Shown here piece after piece: positions 1-3,251 of a stretch of DNA of 5,590 nucleotides. How positions within the stretch are numbered: position 1 is the stretch's first letter; the number at the start of each line of letters is the position of its first letter. The position numbers were made by a program, and so were the translations under genes. The stretch is from positions 18,328 to 23,917 of the forward strand of contig JAHDCH010000002.1 in assembly GCA_020629995.1 (NCBI GenBank), in the 5' to 3' direction. This DNA comes from Pseudaestuariivita sp. GTDB taxonomy: Bacteria; Pseudomonadota; Alphaproteobacteria; Rhodobacterales; Rhodobacteraceae. The notes under the pieces were generated by a model, which saw only the letters and a list, made by a program, of their open reading frames with translations, ran no database searches and was not told the DNA's origin.

Positions 1-326
1 TCGGACAGGCGCGCGCAATGGTCGGCGATGCCCTGCACCCCGAGGCCCGAAGCATGGACCCAGTTGGAGCCGACCTGCGCGGCCACGTCAGCACCGTTGC
101 GGGCCATGCAGTGAACGAAGTCAGCCAGCATCGAGAAGTTCTGTTTGCGCTGGTCGAGACCGTGGACGTAGTCCGGCACATGCAGCATCCAGCCATGGAC
201 GCCCACGCTGTCCGGCGCGATGCGCTGAAAGTCCGAAGGCGCGGCGTCCCAGTCAAACGGCGGGCAGGTAAAGCCGACCTGATGGGGGAAGAGCTTTTGC
301 TCGGGGGTCCAATGGCTTGGCATCAT
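1..326 (-). CDS. Asp/Glu racemase / arylmalonate decarboxylase superfamily protein, N-terminal part (cut by window edge)
   Basis: The reading frame starts at ATG 326 (a second ATG follows at 323) and stays open to the left edge, giving 108 residues. A GGAG lies 10 bases upstream of the first ATG. The start LFPHQVGFTCPPFDWD, followed by IAPDSVGVHGWML and then a GADVAAQVGSNWVHASG segment (about residues 78-94), follows the pattern of arylmalonate decarboxylase and maleate isomerase-like proteins: a first strand ending in a Pro-rich loop, then a G-(S/T)-(N/S) loop that binds a substrate carboxylate. In racemases the first catalytic Cys sits in this loop; here the position holds Val-Gly-Ser-Asn (85-88), as in arylmalonate decarboxylase, which has Gly there. 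The second catalytic Cys would lie beyond the edge. It starts 25 bp after the upstream GFA gene and is probably the last visible gene of the operon. A role on a dicarboxylate or amino-acid intermediate is inferred; decarboxylase, isomerase and racemase cannot be told apart here. Confidence 0.75.
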   Translation of the reverse strand, partial: MMPSHWTPEQKLFPHQVGFTCPPFDWDAAPSDFQRIAPDSVGVHGWMLHVPDYVHGLDQRKQNFSMLADFVHCMARNGADVAAQVGSNWVHASGLGVQGIADHCARLS

Positions 327-351
327 GGGCGGCAGGCTCCGTCGGGCTGGG

Positions 352-756
352 TCATGCGGGATCGGCGCTGGCGGGGTGCTTGGTCAGATCATCGGTGATC
401 TGCACCCACGGAAGGCGCTCGGCGTAGTGGTAATGGGCCTCGGGGCGGAAGTGGGACGGATCGTCCAGAGCCGAGGCATAAAGATGCGTCTCTTCCGGCC
501 AGATGTCGGCCTCGTAGGTCATCTGGGTGCCGCAGGCCATGCAGAACCGGCGGGTGACGGTGCCGCCCGACGTGGCATGGGCGGACATCGCGCCCGTCCA
601 GGTGACCGAGGCGCGGGGCACCCCGAAGAACGAGGTGAAGGCGGCCGAAGTGGCGCGGCGGCAGCTGTCGCAATGGCAGTGACCGGCCCACAGGACAGGG
701 CCCGGCGTCGAAAAGCGCACTGCGCCGCAAAGGCAGCGTCCGGTGATCTGGGTCAT
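352..756 (-). CDS. GFA / CENP-V domain zinc protein (second of a tandem pair)
   Basis: This 134-residue protein is about full length for a single GFA domain (glutathione-dependent formaldehyde-activating enzyme/centromere protein V fold). All seven expected zinc-ligand cysteines are visible: C8 and C10 (RCLCGAVRF), C27, C29 and C32 (GHCHCDSCRR), and C72 and C75 (CMACGTQ). The family founder, Gfa of Paracoccus, was proposed to speed formation of S-hydroxymethylglutathione from formaldehyde, but many relatives have no proven reaction. The ATG at 756 was chosen because it gives the usual short lead to the first CxC and has GGAGG at 765-761 four bases upstream. A longer in-frame ATG at 852 lies well inside the preceding gene and would add 32 Arg-rich residues unlike the family. 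The start overlaps the preceding stop as ATGA, which suggests translational coupling. The protein resembles its neighbour (shared PGPV, CHCDxCRR, LDDPSxFxP), so the two are probably an old tandem duplication. Confidence 0.93.
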   Translation of the reverse strand: MTQITGRCLCGAVRFSTPGPVLWAGHCHCDSCRRATSAAFTSFFGVPRASVTWTGAMSAHATSGGTVTRRFCMACGTQMTYEADIWPEETHLYASALDDPSHFRPEAHYHYAERLPWVQITDDLTKHPASADPA

Positions 757-1181
757 GGAACCTCCATTGGCGGTTGGTCGAATCCGGCGGCTTCGGGCAC
801 GCCTTCGGGCATGGGGGCCCAGGATATGTGGTCGGCGGTCATCACATGGCACCCGGGCGCAAATCGGGATGGATCATCCAGCGTGCCGACGTTGAGGAAC
901 ACCTCTCCGGGCCAGCGGTCCGAGCGGAACCAAAGCCGCGTGCCGCAAGATGGGCAGAAGGCGCGGCTGGAGGCCGGGGTGTGGCGGTAATCCTGCAGGG
1001 GGCCGGCCACGGTCAGATGCGCGGGATCAAGGCCCATGACAGCCGAATACCCGGCCGACACTCCCCGCCGGCAAGGATCACAATGGCACAAGAGCGCGCG
1101 GGTGACGGGGCCAGGGTGGCGCCAGCGGACCGCGCCACATGCGCAGCCGCCCGACAGGGGAAGATGGGTGGAACCACCCAT
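753..1181 (-). CDS. GFA / CENP-V domain zinc protein (first of a tandem pair)
   Basis: From ATG 1181 this is a 142-residue single-domain GFA protein with the complete Cys set: C13 and C15 (GCACGAVRW), C32, C34 and C37 (CHCDPCRR), and C76 and C79 (FCPSCGTRLWF). The C-terminal half has the usual NVGTLDDPSRFAP segment and a closing W-P motif. In this context it may handle formaldehyde released by the oxygenase or flavoprotein; that is inference from neighbours. The start is uncertain. ATG 1181 has no good Shine-Dalgarno and lies inside a palindromic repeat. An upstream in-frame GTG at 1220 overlaps the oxygenase TGA as GTGA, a typical coupling arrangement, and would add 13 residues (MKSPILHFGASRR) translated entirely from the repeat element and its spacer. 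The shorter form is preferred because it matches the normal lead length of the family. The stop overlaps the next gene by four bases. Confidence 0.9.
   Translation of the reverse strand: MGGSTHLPLSGGCACGAVRWRHPGPVTRALLCHCDPCRRGVSAGYSAVMGLDPAHLTVAGPLQDYRHTPASSRAFCPSCGTRLWFRSDRWPGEVFLNVGTLDDPSRFAPGCHVMTADHISWAPMPEGVPEAAGFDQPPMEVP
761..765 (-). promoter_or_regulatory. Shine-Dalgarno GGAGG for the second GFA gene
   Basis: Read on the minus strand this is GGAGG, four bases before the ATG at 756 and inside the end of the preceding GFA gene. It decides the start of the second GFA gene against the upstream in-frame ATG at 852. Confidence 0.6.
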
Positions 1182-1225
1182 CCTACGGCTGGCCCCGAAG
1201 TGTAGGATGGGTGATTTCACCCATC
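1163..1225. repeat. Four-armed palindromic repeat element (REP/BIME-like) between oxygenase and GFA genes
   Basis: Two short palindromes occur exactly 43 bp apart: 1163-1182 and 1206-1225. Each has the arms GATGGGTG and CACCCATC around a four-base centre. The arms are identical in both copies while the centres (GAAC and ATTT) differ at every base. In addition CACCCATCCTAC at 1175-1186 is the exact reverse complement of GTAGGATGGGTG at 1202-1213, so a single 12-bp stem over a 15-base loop can also form. The element supplies the last codons and TGA of the oxygenase gene (1217) and the likely ATG of the GFA gene (1181). The form fits an extragenic palindromic repeat that settled in an operon junction; its copy number in the genome cannot be seen here. 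Confidence 0.8.
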
Positions 1226-2305
1226 TCTGCCATCCACGGCTTCGCGCATCCAGCGCTGCAGATGCATGACCGAATGTTCGGAATTCACGCCGCAGCGCGG
1301 ATCGACCACCAAGGGCCCCGGCACATACCCGCGCGAGTTCAGCCCGCGTTGCACCGATTCAACCAGGTGGATGTCTTCTTCGACCGTGGTCGCGCGATCC
1401 TGCACCGCCAGCCGCCGCACGGTTTCATCATCCGCCCCGTCCACCGAATACCACCCCCGCCAGACCACCACCCGGTCGTGCCCCAAAGCGCGCCAGTGAT
1501 ACGTGTTCAGCACGTTGCCCGGATAGACCTGGAACGAGAACATCGGCCACAGGTACCAGGACGAATATTCATGGCTGTGCGCGTAGCCTGAATCGATGTC
1601 ATAGGTCATCTGCTCGAGGTTCTGACATTCGGTCGTGTGACGCAGGCAATAGCCCTGAGGCTGGATGTCATAGGTCTCGGGCTTGACCACGCCGGTGGCA
1701 AAGGTCGGATGGTTGAGCGAGCAGTGGTAGCATTCGGAATAATTCTCGACCGAGACTTTCCAGTTGCAGCGCTCGGGGATTTCGACCCATTCCAGCGGCT
1801 TGAGGCGGCCATGCTGCGGCACCCACTCTTCGAGCTCGGCACGGGCGTTCGGGAACCAGTCGTCCATCGGCGCGGCGTCCGGGTCGAGGTTGACGAAGAC
1901 AAAGCCCAGGAACACCTCGGTGCGCACTTCGGTCAGGCAGATGCTGGATTTGTCGAACCCTTCGACCTGCGCGATGTTCGGCCCGGCGCGCAGCCCGCCC
2001 GTCAGCTCGTAGGTCCAGGCGTGATAGGGGCAGACGATCACCCGCGTGGTCCCCTGTCCGCTGACCAGCTGGTGCGCGCGGTGCTGGCACACGTTGTAGA
2101 AGGTGCGGATCACCCCATCGCGGCCCATCACGCAAAACAGGCTCTCGCCGGCCATCTCGAACGCAAAGTAGTCGCCCGGACCCGAAAGCTCGGAGGCGTG
2201 GCAGGCAAATTGCCAGGTCCGCGCCAGGAGCCCGACCTGTTCGATCTCGAACACTGCGGGGTCGGTGTAATAGCGCGCGGCAAGAGAGCGGATGGGGGCC
2301 GACAT
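1217..2305 (-). CDS. Rieske non-heme iron oxygenase, alpha subunit, quaternary-ammonium (GbcA/CntA-like) type
   Basis: From ATG 2305 the protein has 362 residues, close to carnitine monooxygenase CntA in size. The N-terminal Rieske domain carries C73-x-H75 (CQHRAH) and C92-x-x-H95 (CPYHAW), which hold the [2Fe-2S] cluster. The catalytic domain has the mononuclear iron site in ENYSECYHCSLNHP, with H194 and H199 as ligands, and D311 in the EEDIHLVESVQRG segment as the likely third ligand. The residue bridging cluster and iron is Glu191 rather than the Asp of ring-hydroxylating dioxygenases, a trait known from CntA. The family uses O2 and electrons from a separate reductase to demethylate or cleave quaternary amines such as glycine betaine, carnitine or proline betaine; the exact substrate is not readable. 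GAGG seven bases upstream supports ATG 2305 over the adjoining GTG 2308. The start overlaps the regulator stop (TGATG). The last residues and stop derive from the palindromic repeat. Confidence 0.93.
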   Translation of the reverse strand: MSAPIRSLAARYYTDPAVFEIEQVGLLARTWQFACHASELSGPGDYFAFEMAGESLFCVMGRDGVIRTFYNVCQHRAHQLVSGQGTTRVIVCPYHAWTYELTGGLRAGPNIAQVEGFDKSSICLTEVRTEVFLGFVFVNLDPDAAPMDDWFPNARAELEEWVPQHGRLKPLEWVEIPERCNWKVSVENYSECYHCSLNHPTFATGVVKPETYDIQPQGYCLRHTTECQNLEQMTYDIDSGYAHSHEYSSWYLWPMFSFQVYPGNVLNTYHWRALGHDRVVVWRGWYSVDGADDETVRRLAVQDRATTVEEDIHLVESVQRGLNSRGYVPGPLVVDPRCGVNSEHSVMHLQRWMREAVDGRDG

Positions 2306-3189
2306 CACGGGTCCTCGGAATAGATGCCAAGCGCGTGGCGGCGGCGGTGGAAGTTTTCGACGCGGGCGACCACCTCGTCCGAGGCCACGGCGATGACAAA
2401 GCTGAGCAACGTCTCGAGCAAGGCGATGATCGACACGGACGAGGGAAAGAACTGAGGCGTGTCGCTGGACACGACAAAGCCATGGTCCGCCCCGCGAATG
2501 ACGGGCGACGCGGGGCTGTCCGAAAGGCCGACGATGGTCATACCCTGTTCGCGCGCGACCTCGATCGCCTGCACCACCTCGCCCCGGTAGGGATGGCAGG
2601 TCATCGCGATCAGCACGTCCTGGTGATCGGCAAAGGCCAGATCATCAATCGCCGAATTGCCCGCGCGGGGGATCGCGTGGAACCGGGTCATGCCGGTCGA
2701 GGCGAGATAGGTGAAGTTGCGCGCATTGGCGTGGTTCACACCCACCCCCAGCACGAACACCTGACGGCAGTTCCAGACCGCTTCGGCCGCGGCCTGAAGG
2801 GCGGCGGGGTCGATGCCGGCAAAGGTTTCTTCGATATTGCCCAGCGCGGCACGCACGCTTTGGGCATACAGCGCGCCCAGCTCACCCCGTTTGGCCACAT
2901 CCTGAAGCCAGCGCGCACGGTCCGGAAAGCCCGCCGCCCCGGTGCGAATCGCCTCGCGGAATGGCTCGCGGAAATCGTCATACCCGTCGAACCCGACCTG
3001 CCGCGCCATGCGCACCAGAGTGTTCGGTTTGACCTGCGCCGCCTCGGCGATCTCGCGCACCGAGGAAATGCCGACTTCCTGCGGGTTTTCCAGCACATAG
3101 CGCGCGGCCTTTTGCGCCTCGGGCGTCAGGCCGTCCCATTCGCCGGCAAGCCGTTCGAGCACGGCCGATGATACGTTTGTGTCATTCAT
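2305..3189 (-). CDS. MurR/RpiR family transcriptional regulator (HTH + SIS domains)
   Basis: The 294-residue product has the standard RpiR size and build. An N-terminal helical HTH domain (about residues 1-80) contains ISSVREIAEAAQVKPNTLVR followed by GFDGYDDFR, the typical RpiR recognition region. A SIS domain (about 137-265) contains CRQVFVLGVGVNHANA, DVLIAMTCHPYRGEVVQAIEVA and TIVGLSDSPASPV. SIS domains usually sense phosphosugars, but RpiR proteins near amine-catabolism genes may bind other ligands. ATG 3189 was chosen because an in-frame TTG at 3270 would run into the divergent coding sequence and across the putative operator. No strong Shine-Dalgarno precedes it. It is the first gene of the minus-strand operon and its TGA overlaps the oxygenase start by one base, so it probably controls itself, the oxygenase operon and the divergent flavoprotein gene. 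Whether it represses or activates cannot be told. Confidence 0.94.
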   Translation of the reverse strand: MNDTNVSSAVLERLAGEWDGLTPEAQKAARYVLENPQEVGISSVREIAEAAQVKPNTLVRMARQVGFDGYDDFREPFREAIRTGAAGFPDRARWLQDVAKRGELGALYAQSVRAALGNIEETFAGIDPAALQAAAEAVWNCRQVFVLGVGVNHANARNFTYLASTGMTRFHAIPRAGNSAIDDLAFADHQDVLIAMTCHPYRGEVVQAIEVAREQGMTIVGLSDSPASPVIRGADHGFVVSSDTPQFFPSSVSIIALLETLLSFVIAVASDEVVARVENFHRRRHALGIYSEDP

Positions 3190-3210
3190 GGTTGACGATG
3201 GTACAAACGT
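3173..3210. promoter_or_regulatory. Putative operator: 8-bp perfect inverted repeat in the divergent control region
   Basis: ACGTTTGT at 3173-3180 and ACAAACGT at 3203-3210 are exact reverse complements, with centres 30 bp apart (about three helical turns, so on the same DNA face). The left arm lies just inside the regulator gene and the right arm in the intergenic region. A related direct half-site, GCAAACG, follows at 3236-3242, 33 bp after ACAAACG. The AT-rich arms stand out from the GC-rich surroundings. The best candidate binder is the adjacent RpiR-type protein; this is inference from position and symmetry. Confidence 0.5.
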
Positions 3211-3220
3211 GCGATTAGCC
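3192..3220 (+). promoter_or_regulatory. Possible sigma-70-type promoter for the flavoprotein gene
   Basis: TTGACG at 3192-3197 is a good -35 box. At 16-17 bp spacing the -10 region (around 3213-3220, GATTAGCC) is only weakly like TATAAT, which fits a regulated promoter. The right operator arm (3203-3210) would sit in the spacer, a position suited to repression. Transcription would begin near 3227, giving a leader of about 25 bases. No equally convincing promoter is seen for the minus-strand operon; TTGCAA at 3239-3234 with TAATCG at 3217-3212 is a weak candidate. Confidence 0.35.
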
Positions 3221-3241
3221 TGTCGAGCAGTTTTTGCAAAC

Positions 3242-3245
3242 GAGG
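3242..3245 (+). promoter_or_regulatory. Shine-Dalgarno GAGG for the flavoprotein gene
   Basis: GAGG lies six bases before the ATG at 3252, which fixes the start so that the Rossmann strand ARVVIVGGG begins near residue 9, as expected for the family. Confidence 0.55.
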
Positions 3246-3251
3246 CGCGAG

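Noticed and set aside
325..990. Plus-strand open frame of 221 codons across the GFA genes
   Set aside because: Low-complexity Gly/Arg/Ala product with no family likeness; the minus strand encodes complete GFA domains with all zinc ligands.
1163..1225. Repeat as a CRISPR fragment or terminator
   Set aside because: Only two palindromic units 43 bp apart without unique spacers of regular CRISPR size, and no T run after the stems; the operon continues through it.
1637..2323. Plus-strand open frame of 228 codons opposite the Rieske gene
   Set aside because: No domain seen and it runs against the Rieske iron-site coding sequence, which is clearly real.
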